Counted from the first letter of the stretch, positions 1 through 7,020 are shown. The stretch is DNA of 10,397 bases from an uncultured Bacteroidota bacterium (GCA_946480675.1 CAMLKS010000054.1:1-10397), one strand, 5' to 3'. The notes: generated by a model not told the origin, from the letters alone. Numbers and translations: made by a program.

Positions 1-123
1 GTAGTGTAGTTGGTACAATCTTTTAATTATCAGGAATTAATATTAAATTGATAGTGTATCACGCAGAAGGGACGACCTATCTGTATTTTTATTAATAACT
101 TCGCGCAAAATTTTACATCAGCT
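1..123. other. AT-rich upstream region of phaC, no gene seen
   Basis: All three forward frames meet stop codons early in this stretch, so no gene is contained in it. At most the last few codons of an upstream gene could be present (a frame ending in TAA near position 26). A TAACTTCG at 96-103 differs by one base from the Bacteroidota -7 consensus TAnnTTTG, but no TTG or TTTG lies at the expected distance upstream, so a promoter call is not supported. There is no purine-rich ribosome-binding site directly before the ATG at 124. Confidence 0.5.
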
Positions 124-1176
124 ATGAATTGGAACCCCACAGGCATTGTAGAGGAACTGACTTCTACCACCCAGAAAATGGCCAAAGGCTACGAGACTTT
201 ACAACAAATAGAAGATGTACAGGTGGCTACCACACCTAAAGACCTGGTGTGGGAAAGTGGCCACGTTAAGATGTATCACTACAAGCGCGATACACCTGCA
301 AAGGCTAAGATACCTGTGCTCATCTCTTTTGCCATGCTGAACCGCCACGATGTGCTGGACCTGCAGCCCGACCGCAGCCTGGTAAAGAAACTGATGGAAG
401 AGGGACTGGATATATACATCATGGACTGGGGATACCCTACCAAGGCCGACCGCTACGAGACGATGGAAGACTATATAGATGGCTATATGAACGATGCGGT
501 AGACTTTGTACGCAAGACCAACAAGGTGCAGAAGATACACAAAATGGGCATTTGCCAGGGTGGCACTTTCAGCATGATATATGCCAGCTTGTACCCTGAA
601 AAACTGCAAAGCCTCACTACATACGTTGCCCCTTACGATTTCAGCACCAATAGCTGCATGCTGTATCGCTGGACGAAAGACCTGGATGTAGATGCGATGG
701 TAGATAGCATAGGCACCATACCGGGCGAAATGATAGATAGCGCCTTTGGCTACCTGAAGCCCAGCATGAACATCAGCAAGTACCTGGGCGTGATGGATAG
801 CCTGGAAGATAAAGCCAAGATGGAAAACTTCCTGCGGATGGAAAAATGGAAGGCAGACCTGCCGGCCATACCGGGCGAAATGTATCGCAAGTACATCAAA
901 GACCTCTTCCGCGATAATAAGCTGATAAAAGGCGAAATGACGCTGGGTGGCCGCAAGATAGACCTCAAGAATATGACCGTTCCGTTCCTGAACGTATATG
1001 CTACCGATGATGCCATCATCCCTAACGAAAGCACGCTGCCCATTATGGATGTGATAGGTGCGAAGGATAAGAAAGATTATCCTTTCCCCGGCGGGCACAT
1101 TGGCGTATTTGTAGGTGGCCGCAGCCAGAAGGAGTTGGCGCCTACGGTGGCTAAATGGGTTACGGAACGTAGTTAG
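124..1176 (+). CDS. phaC: Class III-type poly(3-hydroxyalkanoate) synthase catalytic subunit
   Basis: The 350-residue product resembles class III PHA synthase PhaC, which polymerises (R)-3-hydroxyacyl-CoA into intracellular storage polyester on granule surfaces. Class I PhaC is much longer (about 560-600 residues); about 355 residues is typical of class III. The protein has an alpha/beta-hydrolase fold with a lipase-like box G142-I-C-Q-G-G147 in which Cys144 replaces the usual Ser, the hallmark of PHA synthases. The probable general-base Asp is in Y-A-T-D-D-A-I-I-P (D296, with D295 adjacent) and the catalytic His325 lies in P-G-G-H-I-G-V-F-V, close to the conserved class III motif. All triad residues are intact. 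Class III enzymes normally need the partner PhaE; no phaE is visible here, so it may lie just upstream of the window. The ATG start fits the family's usual length. An intrinsic terminator follows 44 bp after the stop. A stand-alone or class IV-like enzyme is the main alternative. Confidence 0.9.
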   Translation: MNWNPTGIVEELTSTTQKMAKGYETLQQIEDVQVATTPKDLVWESGHVKMYHYKRDTPAKAKIPVLISFAMLNRHDVLDLQPDRSLVKKLMEEGLDIYIMDWGYPTKADRYETMEDYIDGYMNDAVDFVRKTNKVQKIHKMGICQGGTFSMIYASLYPEKLQSLTTYVAPYDFSTNSCMLYRWTKDLDVDAMVDSIGTIPGEMIDSAFGYLKPSMNISKYLGVMDSLEDKAKMENFLRMEKWKADLPAIPGEMYRKYIKDLFRDNKLIKGEMTLGGRKIDLKNMTVPFLNVYATDDAIIPNESTLPIMDVIGAKDKKDYPFPGGHIGVFVGGRSQKELAPTVAKWVTERS

Positions 1177-1212
1177 TTGATTAGTTGATGTGATAATAAG
1201 TTGACTTAAGTA

Positions 1213-1220
1213 TACCTTTG
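1213..1220 (+). promoter_or_regulatory. Possible -7 element for the alpha/beta hydrolase gene
   Basis: TACCTTTG matches the Bacteroidota -7 consensus TAnnTTTG exactly. The best upstream TTG (1185-1187) is 25 bases away, slightly beyond the usual 17-23, so the -33 element is weak. Transcription would begin around 1227, inside the terminator hairpin at 1221-1246, leaving a leader of roughly 40 nt before the TTG start. A chance match in AT-rich DNA is possible. Confidence 0.3.
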
Positions 1221-1253
1221 TTGCGCCTCGTATTTGCGGGGCGCAATTCTTTT
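1221..1253 (+). terminator. Intrinsic terminator downstream of phaC
   Basis: TTGCGCCTCG (1221-1230) pairs with CGGGGCGCAA (1237-1246) over ten positions with one T-G wobble and a six-base loop, followed by TTCTTTT. This GC-rich stem plus T-rich tail is a standard rho-independent terminator. It separates phaC transcription from the hydrolase gene that starts only 12 bases after it. Confidence 0.8.
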
Positions 1254-1264
1254 ACAGGCAGGCA

Positions 1265-2107
1265 TTGACATACGATATACATAAAGTGCAGCTATCGAAC
1301 GGGTGCGAGGTGGCTTATATAGACGAGGGTAGTGGTGCGCAGACGATACTGTTTGTACACGGGCTGGCTACTTATGCCCGTAGCTGGAAATACCAGGTAG
1401 AGGGATTGAAAGATAAGTACCGCTGCATAGCTATAGACCTGCCGGGCAATGGTAAGTCGGACAGGAGGGATTATCCTTATGGTATCAATTTCTTTGCAGG
1501 CTGTGTCTATGATTTCATACAAAAATTGCGGTTAACGAATGTAGTGCTGGCAGGGCACTCTATGGGCGGGCAGGTAGTGCTGAACCTGCTGATAAACCTG
1601 CCATCGGCGGCAGAGAAGTTATTGCTGTTTGCACCCGCAGGCTTTGAAACCTTCAATGGTATGGAGCGTTCGCTATACCAGTCGTCCATCAGTTTCCTCG
1701 ATATGTTCTCTACCGAAGAGAATAGTTTGCGTAGAACCATCAGGAGTAGTTTTTATCAGTATCCGCCACAGGTAGATGAGATGATAGAAGAGCTGGTGGG
1801 GCTGATGAAGGTACATTCTATAAGACAATACAGGGCAATGATAGAAGCCTGCGTAGCCGGTATGCTGCACGAGCCTGTTTTCGACCAACTGCATTTAATA
1901 CAGCAACCTACACTGGTACTATATGGCGAACGCGATGCATTGATACCCAACCGGCTGATACACCCCGTAAATACACGCGCTATAGGCGAAGCAGGCGTAG
2001 CCCGTATGCCCAATGCTACACTGGAAATGATACCCCGCTGCGGCCACTTCCTGCAATTGGAAAAGGCAGGTGAAGTGAATAGGTTGGTGAGGGAGTTTTT
2101 GGGGTAA
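1265..2107 (+). CDS. Alpha/beta hydrolase, TTG start
   Basis: The 280-residue product is a typical single-domain alpha/beta-fold hydrolase, probably cytoplasmic because no signal peptide is seen. The oxyanion-region motif V-H-G-L is at residues 31-34, the nucleophile elbow G97-H-S-M-G-G102 carries Ser99, the acid is Asp224 in Y-G-E-R-D-A-L-I-P, and His261 lies in C-G-H-F-L-Q-L-E. A lid-like helical insertion of roughly 80 residues follows strand 6. The family includes esterases, lactonases, C-C hydrolases and epoxide or haloalkane hydrolases, so the substrate cannot be named; an acyl-ester function beside phaC is only a guess from position. No ATG occurs early in the frame. TTG at 1265, just after AGGCAGG (1256-1262), gives the expected N-terminus; GTG at 1286 is the alternative. 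It follows the phaC terminator and converges on ppk2. Confidence 0.87.
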   Translation: MTYDIHKVQLSNGCEVAYIDEGSGAQTILFVHGLATYARSWKYQVEGLKDKYRCIAIDLPGNGKSDRRDYPYGINFFAGCVYDFIQKLRLTNVVLAGHSMGGQVVLNLLINLPSAAEKLLLFAPAGFETFNGMERSLYQSSISFLDMFSTEENSLRRTIRSSFYQYPPQVDEMIEELVGLMKVHSIRQYRAMIEACVAGMLHEPVFDQLHLIQQPTLVLYGERDALIPNRLIHPVNTRAIGEAGVARMPNATLEMIPRCGHFLQLEKAGEVNRLVREFLG

Positions 2108-2111
2108 GTGT

Positions 2112-2261
2112 ATCTGCTCTACTCTCGTCATTGCGAGCGATAGCGAAGCAACCTCGCGCTAACACCTGTTACGTAACGCACATTATATAACAACACTCAT
2201 ATCTCGAGGTAGCTTCGTTGCCTCGCAATGACGGGTAAAAATAAAAAAGCCCAGAGCAGAT
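2112..2261. repeat. Nested inverted repeat enclosing a REP-like element
   Basis: ATCTGCTCT (2112-2120) is a perfect 9-bp inverted match to AGAGCAGAT (2253-2261). These arms enclose the whole REP-like palindrome at 2126-2233, so a transcript from either strand could fold into a long two-tier hairpin. The right arm shares its AGAGC with the stem of the ppk2 terminator, so the two pairings compete. The element fills the junction between two convergent genes. Confidence 0.6.
2126..2233. repeat. REP-like palindromic element (CGTCATTGCGAG type)
   Basis: The left arm 2126-2156 and the right arm 2205-2233 are imperfect inverted repeats. Shared blocks in order are CGTCATTGCGAG, CGAAGC and ACCTCG, with short variable spacers between them; the central 48 bases are unrelated and AT-rich. 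The CGTCATTGCGAG...GAAGCAA signature is, as I recall, a widely dispersed short intergenic palindrome in many bacterial genomes. Its position between the ends of convergent genes is typical of REP/MITE-like elements, and it may act as a transcription barrier for the hydrolase gene. No transposase is present. Confidence 0.75.
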
Positions 2262-2273
2262 GCTACAGGCTCT
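2243..2273 (-). terminator. Probable intrinsic terminator of ppk2
   Basis: Read on the minus strand, AGAGC (2273-2269) pairs with GCTCT (2257-2253). After a short GGGC stretch comes a run of six T (2248-2243), then A and more T. The stem is short, and an alternative AGCC/GGCT pairing is possible, but the T-tract 20-50 bases after the ppk2 stop makes termination here likely. Confidence 0.55.
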
Positions 2274-2294
2274 ATACTATAAATGTTGTGGGTA

Positions 2295-3041
2295 CTACTT
2301 CTTCATACCCGGATATTTCATCTTCAGGCTTTTCATTTTATCGTGCAGCAGTTTGGCTACCAAGTAAGATTTATACCAGTTATGGTCGGTAGGTATGATG
2401 TTCCACTCGGGGTCATTGCACTGGGCGAATACCTCTTCGTAGTACGTGTAGTACTTATCCCATAACTTCGATTCTTCCAGGTCGCGGGCATTATACTTCC
2501 ACATCTTTTCGGGTATCTCCATACGTTCGGCCAGGCGTTCCTGCTGCTTTTCGTGCGATACGTGCAGGTATATCTTGATGATGTGCGTATCATTATGCTG
2601 TTGCAGCAGCTGCTCAAATGCATTGATAGCCTGCATGCGGCGCATAGCCGTCTTATCGTCTATAAGGCCATGCACGCGGGTTACCAATACATCTTCGTAA
2701 TGAGAGCGGTTGAATATCTTTATCATGCCCTTTGCAGGCGTATGCTCATGTATGCGCCACAGGAAATCGTGCGATAGTTCTTCGGCAGTAGGCACTTTGA
2801 AGGAAGTGACCTGCACACCCTGCGGATTCATTGCCGTAAATACATCGCGTATCAGCCCGTCTTTGCCACTGGCATCCATGCCCTGCAGTATCACCAGTAT
2901 AGAATGCTTACCCTCTGCAAACATCAGGTTTTGCAAGTCGTCCAGCTCATTACAGATGGAAGCCAACTTCTTTTTAGTAGCGTCTTTATCTATATTGCGC
3001 GGGGCGCGTGTGGCTATTTTACTGAGCGATATCTGCGGCAT
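2295..3041 (-). CDS. ppk2: Polyphosphate kinase 2 family protein
   Basis: The 248-residue product is a single-domain PPK2, a cytosolic P-loop kinase that transfers phosphate between inorganic polyphosphate and nucleotides (mainly NDP or NMP phosphorylation). It shows the Walker A motif G54-M-D-A-S-G-K-D-G62, the Walker B-region motif F-N-R-S-H-Y-E-D-V-L-V (110-120) with the conserved Asp117, and the lid module with R-M-E-I-P-E-K-M-W-K-Y-N-A-R-D-L-E (163-179). Length and motifs match the short PPK2 enzymes; which subclass (ADP-, AMP- or dual-specific) cannot be decided by eye. The ATG at 3041 lies 11 bp after the stop of the 746-residue exported-protein gene, so the two are very likely one transcript. 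The dyad and T-tract at 2243-2273 probably end it. Confidence 0.93.
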   Translation of the reverse strand: MPQISLSKIATRAPRNIDKDATKKKLASICNELDDLQNLMFAEGKHSILVILQGMDASGKDGLIRDVFTAMNPQGVQVTSFKVPTAEELSHDFLWRIHEHTPAKGMIKIFNRSHYEDVLVTRVHGLIDDKTAMRRMQAINAFEQLLQQHNDTHIIKIYLHVSHEKQQERLAERMEIPEKMWKYNARDLEESKLWDKYYTYYEEVFAQCNDPEWNIIPTDHNWYKSYLVAKLLHDKMKSLKMKYPGMKK

Positions 3042-3052
3042 ATTATGATAAA

Positions 3053-5293
3053 CTATTGTTCCGTACTGTTCAGCATTTTACGGTATGCCTTGATGAAGAT
3101 GGCACCCAGGTTTTTGTGTGGTGGCACATAGTCATCAAAGGTTTCTTTTGTTTTCTCGCGGCCTTTGGTAGCAAAGTAGCCATTCAGCCCCTTCCAGGTG
3201 GTTATCCAGTCCACATCCTTTCCTTCCAGCAGCTGGTCGTTTATGGCTTTGATGATAGGCTCATTCACCGCCATAGAACCTACTTGCTTAGATGATATGA
3301 TATGCGCATCGGGCGAATGATCGAGCACGGTGCCCAGGTTGTGGTAGCCACCGCAAGAGCCCAGCATTACAATGCGGGTTTCTTTTATCAGCCTGTCCAT
3401 AGTAAGCGGCAGGTGGTAGCTATGCCCGCGGTGCACTACGATGGTGGGTTTTATATTATTATCGTTCAGGTATTTGGTCAGTTCTTTCTGCGCTTCTTCA
3501 TCTTCAGGCTCCGTCAGCGGCAGGTTGGCATATATGGTAATCGGCTTGCCGGTGGTAGATGTGATGGTAGACCAGTATTTGCTGGTGGTCATTTTCCATT
3601 TGCCGTCTTTAAAGTTTCCTAAGAAGCTGGCATATGAGTTTTTGCCATCTTCATCGCCATAGAAGAAGAACTGCTCATACACGCGGCCTGAATCATCCAG
3701 CAGGTTTTTATTCTGCACCAGGTTGATGGGGGGCAGGTTCAGCTTTTCAGATTGCTGTGCCGCCACATTGCCACTATCTACTGTTTTAGAACCTTCGAAC
3801 AGGGTAGCCAGCAGGCCATAAATGATCACACCTTTTTTGCTCCTGTTTTTATATGCCAGTTCGTAGTTGTCTTTTACCTGCTTATCGAGGAATGCTGCCA
3901 GCGAAGAATCCTGAATGCTACCAAATGCATCGGCCACGTCTACGGCATCTTCCAGGTCGTTATCCTTACCTTTTTCAAGGCCGGCTATAAAGTTGCGCAT
4001 CAGTTTATTCTTATGCTCGCCATCCATAGTTGCCAGGAAATCGCTGAGTACGTTATAACCCGCACACATACGGATGAACGTACGGAACTTGTCGTAGTGC
4101 ACTTTTTCCAGCAGGGAATCGCCCGTGGTAGGTTTCAGGCGCTCCATCATACGGCGGTAGGTACCCAGGAAGCTACTGGTATATATTTCATCCTGTCCGT
4201 ACACAATGATGAAGTACAATACTTCAGGCGGGAAGTTCTCAATGCATTTAAAACGTACCGGGTCTTTAGCCTCGTGCAGGTCGTTCATTTCGCGCACGTA
4301 CTTCAGCCCGCGGTATTTCAGCTCATCGGTATAGGTATCGCCACCCAGTAATACATTCTCTGTTTTTAATCGAACGAGGTTCTGATAAAACAGGTCGTGG
4401 TCTGCTGTTATCTTGTCTATCTCTGCTATGGTCTTTTTCTTGGTATGGATATCATTGAGGAATGGCATGGCCTTCAGCGGCGATTTAGATTCCTGCGATA
4501 TGCGCACGATGGTTTGTACCAGCGGGTCTTTATTGCGTTTTACCGCACCGCTCAATACATAGTTGGTAGATGATGCATAGTTGAACAATTCATTCGGTAC
4601 TACTTTGGCAGCAGCAGCTATTACATTATCGGCAAAGGGTGCATCTGCAAATTCAGACAAGCGTTTTATCATGACCTGCGGCTCGCGGTTGCCCATCTCG
4701 GTAAAGATGAACGTGCGCTCGGGTGCATTGGTTTCATACAACACCTTTACATTGTTCAGCGTCTGGAAGCTGATGTTGTTCTTCACGAACTCCATACCCT
4801 TGCCTTCATTTCGCGCTATCAGCAGGTCGTGCATATTGGCCACCTGCTTTTTGTAGAATATAGGGTCGGGCTTTACATCTGTATTATAACCCACCAGCAT
4901 ATCGTTCACTGCTTTCAGGCAGCGTATCTTCTCCTGGTTATCAGCTACAGCGTCACGGCCATTGGCAGGCATATTCTCCACCATCTTTTGCAGGTGGTCT
5001 ACCTCTGTAAGTATAGCACGGGTAATACCATTGGTGTACAGTGTATCATCTGAAAAATAGATGAGCTTATCTACAGCCCCGTCTGATACATCGGCACGCT
5101 TCTGCTCTTTATCTATCTTATCGTGCCACAGTTGCCTGTTGCGTGGCACAGGCTGTTTCAGCGTATCGATATCGTAAATACTGATCTCTTTAACAGTGAC
5201 TTTCTTCTTTTTCCTTTGTGCCTGCGCATCCGTGGGTAAAATACATCCAATCAATGCCAGTGCAGCAATGTAGTGCAAAAATGGTTTGTTCAT
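3053..5293 (-). CDS. Exported protein of unknown function with clan CD peptidase-like C-terminus
   Basis: I do not recognise a named family. With the start at 5293 the product has 746 residues. Residues 1-25 form a signal peptide with an A-Q-A cleavage site before Q26; L-I-G-C at 14-17 also resembles a lipobox, so a lipoprotein is possible. A basic R-K-K-K-K stretch and a long, mostly helical, repeat-free region of about 500 residues follow. Near the C-terminus, I-V-V-H-R-G-H-S-Y-H (around 618-627) and I-V-M-L-G-S-C-G-G (around 641-649) place His624 and Cys647 each after a hydrophobic strand, the arrangement of clan CD cysteine peptidases (caspase, gingipain, separase, CHAT). An AAAGGA site (5302-5307) lies eight bases before the 5293 ATG, favouring it over in-frame ATGs at 5299 and 5320. 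The gene is 11 bp upstream of ppk2, suggesting a shared role. Peptidase activity is inference. Confidence 0.8.
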   Translation of the reverse strand: MNKPFLHYIAALALIGCILPTDAQAQRKKKKVTVKEISIYDIDTLKQPVPRNRQLWHDKIDKEQKRADVSDGAVDKLIYFSDDTLYTNGITRAILTEVDHLQKMVENMPANGRDAVADNQEKIRCLKAVNDMLVGYNTDVKPDPIFYKKQVANMHDLLIARNEGKGMEFVKNNISFQTLNNVKVLYETNAPERTFIFTEMGNREPQVMIKRLSEFADAPFADNVIAAAAKVVPNELFNYASSTNYVLSGAVKRNKDPLVQTIVRISQESKSPLKAMPFLNDIHTKKKTIAEIDKITADHDLFYQNLVRLKTENVLLGGDTYTDELKYRGLKYVREMNDLHEAKDPVRFKCIENFPPEVLYFIIVYGQDEIYTSSFLGTYRRMMERLKPTTGDSLLEKVHYDKFRTFIRMCAGYNVLSDFLATMDGEHKNKLMRNFIAGLEKGKDNDLEDAVDVADAFGSIQDSSLAAFLDKQVKDNYELAYKNRSKKGVIIYGLLATLFEGSKTVDSGNVAAQQSEKLNLPPINLVQNKNLLDDSGRVYEQFFFYGDEDGKNSYASFLGNFKDGKWKMTTSKYWSTITSTTGKPITIYANLPLTEPEDEEAQKELTKYLNDNNIKPTIVVHRGHSYHLPLTMDRLIKETRIVMLGSCGGYHNLGTVLDHSPDAHIISSKQVGSMAVNEPIIKAINDQLLEGKDVDWITTWKGLNGYFATKGREKTKETFDDYVPPHKNLGAIFIKAYRKMLNSTEQ

Positions 5294-5301
5294 TCGCATG
5301 T

Positions 5302-5307
5302 TCCTTT
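5302..5307 (-). promoter_or_regulatory. Shine-Dalgarno-like site deciding the start at 5293
   Basis: Read on the minus strand this is AAAGGA, eight bases before the ATG at 5293 and two bases before the ATG at 5299. The spacing is ideal for 5293 and too short for 5299, and the site lies inside the reading frame if 5320 is used. A clear site is notable because most genes in this window lack one. Confidence 0.5.
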
Positions 5308-5393
5308 CGGGATAGTTCAAAAAATACAGATAATGAAAACTGTAATGGGGGAAAGGTTTACAATTTAATCAACCTGCATATTACAAAAATACG

Positions 5394-5435
5394 AAAAGCC
5401 ATCGTGTTAATGTTTTTATAACAACAATGGCTTTT
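5394..5435 (-). terminator. Intrinsic terminator downstream of glyA
   Basis: On the minus strand AAAAGCCATTG pairs with CGATGGCTTTT, ten Watson-Crick pairs and one T-G wobble. The stem continues inward, after a one-base bulge, with TGTTA/TAACA around a nine-base loop. The distal arm ends in TTTT followed by a further T-rich stretch. It begins 25 bases after the glyA stop and insulates the downstream exported-protein/ppk2 transcription unit. Confidence 0.8.
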
Positions 5436-5459
5436 ATGTATAATATGATATGGTATGGC

Positions 5460-6737
5460 CTACCACTCAGGGTACAGCGGGAATTGCTGCATAAATTCAT
5501 TCACCTCGCCACGTACGGCACTGATAACCGTTTCGTCATCTGGCGACATCAGCACACGGTCCAGCCAGTTTACGATCTGCGGCATGTGTTCTTCTTTCAG
5601 TCCGCGGGTGGTAACGGCAGGCACACCTACGCGTATACCCGAGGTAACGAATGGAGATTTATCATCGAAAGGCACCATGTTCTTGTTCAGCGTAATATCT
5701 GCATGCACCAGTGTGTTCTCGGCTTTTTTACCGCTGATGTTTTTATTGCGCAGGTCTATCAGCAGCAGGTGGTTATCTGTACCGCCTGATACGATGTTGT
5801 AACCTTTCTCCAGGAAGGCTGTAGCAGCCGCCTGTGCATTTTTTAGTATCTGTTGTGTATATGCACCATATGCATCCTGCTGTATCTCGAAGAAAGAAAC
5901 AGCCTTCGCAGCTATCACATGCTCCAGCGGGCCGCCTTGTGTACCGGGGAATACCGCGAGGTCCAGCAGTTGGCTTAATGTACGTGTTTCGCCTTTAGGG
6001 CCTACAGCGCCCCATGTGTTCTCAAAGTCTTTCTTCATCATGATCATACCACCACGTGGGCCACGCAGTGTTTTGTGCGTAGTAGTGGTAACGAAATGAC
6101 AATGATCGAACGGAGATTTCAAATGCCCTTTAGCAATAAGGCCTGCCGGGTGTGCAATATCTGCCAGTACCAGTGCGCCTATCTTATCGGCTACGGCACG
6201 TATGCGCTCGTAATCCCAATCGCGGCTGTAGGCAGATGCACCGCAAATGATCATTTTAGGTTTGTGCTCCAGCGCTTGTTTTTCCAGGTGGTCATAGTCT
6301 ACCAATCCATCTTCTTTGCGCACACCGTAGTGTACGGCTTTATACAGCTTGCCCGAAAAGTTTACCGGCGAACCGTGTGTAAGGTGGCCACCCATGCTCA
6401 GGTCGAGGCCCAAGATAGTATCGCCCGGCACCAGGCATGCCAGCATTACGGCTGCATTAGCCTGCGCACCACTGTGTGGCTGCACGTTTACATAATCTAC
6501 ATCAAATATGGCCTTCGCGCGGTCTATAGCCAGTTGCTCGCTTTTATCCACCACTTCGCAACCACCGTAATAGCGACGGCCAGGATAACCCTCTGCATAC
6601 TTATTGGTCATTACATTGCCCATAGCCTGCATTACCTGCATGCTGGTAAAGTTTTCAGAAGCTATCAGTTCCAGTCCGCGGCGCTGGCGTTGCAGTTCTT
6701 CCTGTATCAGGTCAAATATGGCGGTATCGCGTTGCAT
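5460..6737 (-). CDS. glyA: Serine hydroxymethyltransferase
   Basis: The 425-residue product is GlyA, the cytosolic PLP enzyme that interconverts serine plus tetrahydrofolate with glycine plus 5,10-methylene-tetrahydrofolate, the main source of one-carbon units. Conserved features run through the full length: L-I-A-S-E-N-F (24-30), [15 protein letters not shown] (45-59), the Q-P-H-S-G-A-Q-A-N block (86-94), D-I-A-H-P-A-G-L (193-200) and the PLP-binding [13 protein letters not shown] with Lys222. The frame is open to an ATG at 6794, but the start at 6737 is chosen because M-Q-R-D-T-A-I-F begins like family members and because a well-formed promoter (6765-6795) lies between the two ATGs. The gene is monocistronic, with its own promoter and terminator. 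No key residue appears missing. Confidence 0.97.
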   Translation of the reverse strand: MQRDTAIFDLIQEELQRQRRGLELIASENFTSMQVMQAMGNVMTNKYAEGYPGRRYYGGCEVVDKSEQLAIDRAKAIFDVDYVNVQPHSGAQANAAVMLACLVPGDTILGLDLSMGGHLTHGSPVNFSGKLYKAVHYGVRKEDGLVDYDHLEKQALEHKPKMIICGASAYSRDWDYERIRAVADKIGALVLADIAHPAGLIAKGHLKSPFDHCHFVTTTTHKTLRGPRGGMIMMKKDFENTWGAVGPKGETRTLSQLLDLAVFPGTQGGPLEHVIAAKAVSFFEIQQDAYGAYTQQILKNAQAAATAFLEKGYNIVSGGTDNHLLLIDLRNKNISGKKAENTLVHADITLNKNMVPFDDKSPFVTSGIRVGVPAVTTRGLKEEHMPQIVNWLDRVLMSPDDETVISAVRGEVNEFMQQFPLYPEW

Positions 6738-6764
6738 GTGTTTGTTAGTGGCTTTTTGAGGTAG

Positions 6765-6795
6765 CAAATGTAATGAAAATGAGGGGGGATGCAAA
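6765..6795 (-). promoter_or_regulatory. Bacteroidota-type promoter of glyA
   Basis: On the minus strand TTTG (6795-6792), 19 bases and TACATTTG (6772-6765) match the Bacteroidota sigma-ABfr consensus (TTTG, about 19 bases, TAnnTTTG) exactly. Transcription should begin near 6758, giving a leader of about 20 nt before the ATG at 6737. Confidence 0.8.
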
Positions 6796-6803
6796 GTGGG
6801 CTT

Positions 6804-7020
6804 TAGTGCTTTACATCAGCCTTTACTTTCTTTTTGCTTGCCCAAAAAGAAAGTAACAAAGGGAAAAGGCACTTCTAAATCTATGGCTCCGCCGATTTAG
6901 AAGCCAGCTACACGCTGCTGCGTGGGGGAATGCTATGATGCGCTATGCCAGTGCTGCGCGCATGGCAGCCCGATGAGGCTGTGGGATAGGGGAGTGAGCG
7001 GTGTGGCTTGAATGGTACGG
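6804..7020. repeat. Gene-free stem-loop cluster, probable dispersed repeat
   Basis: No credible reading frame is present. The stretch holds consecutive inverted repeats: TTACTTTCTTTTTG/CAAAAAGAAAGTAA (6823-6836 and 6843-6856, 14 perfect pairs, six-base loop); CTTCTAAATC/GATTTAGAAG (6872-6881 and 6894-6903, ten perfect pairs); CACGC-TGCT-GCGTG (6911-6924); overlapping alternatives TGCCA/TGGCA (6946-6950 and 6963-6967) and GCTGC/GCAGC (6953-6957 and 6965-6969); and CAGCC/GGCTG (6966-6970 and 6977-6981). The left part is AT-rich, the right part G-rich. From memory, the first hairpin resembles sequences recurring in Bacteroidota intergenic regions. It may also serve to end minus-strand transcription from the small membrane-protein gene. 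A structured RNA is the alternative. Confidence 0.6.

Noticed and set aside
199..1098. 299-codon open frame antisense to phaC
   Set aside because: It lies wholly within a well-supported gene, its translation is rich in His, Tyr, Ile and Val with no recognisable domain or plausible start context, and it is explained by the codon use of phaC.
3752..4351. 199-codon open frame opposite the exported-protein gene
   Set aside because: Composition and lack of motifs indicate a shadow; the minus-strand frame is continuous over 746 codons with a signal peptide and an operon partner.
5384..5391. TATTTTTG on the minus strand as a promoter for the exported-protein gene
   Set aside because: It matches TAnnTTTG exactly, but the nearest minus-strand TTG is about 30 bases upstream, inside the glyA terminator, and it would leave a long leader. 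Too weak to list as a promoter.
6075..6764. 229-codon open frame antisense to glyA
   Set aside because: Shadow of glyA; GlyA is conserved along its full length and the antisense product has no recognisable motif.
6823..6903. CRISPR-like repeats
   Set aside because: The hairpins differ from each other in sequence and length, and there is no repeat-spacer periodicity or cas gene.
6911..7018. Short peptide frames in the G-rich part of the stem-loop cluster
   Set aside because: All are under about 35 codons, lack a convincing start and run through hairpin sequences; no support for coding.
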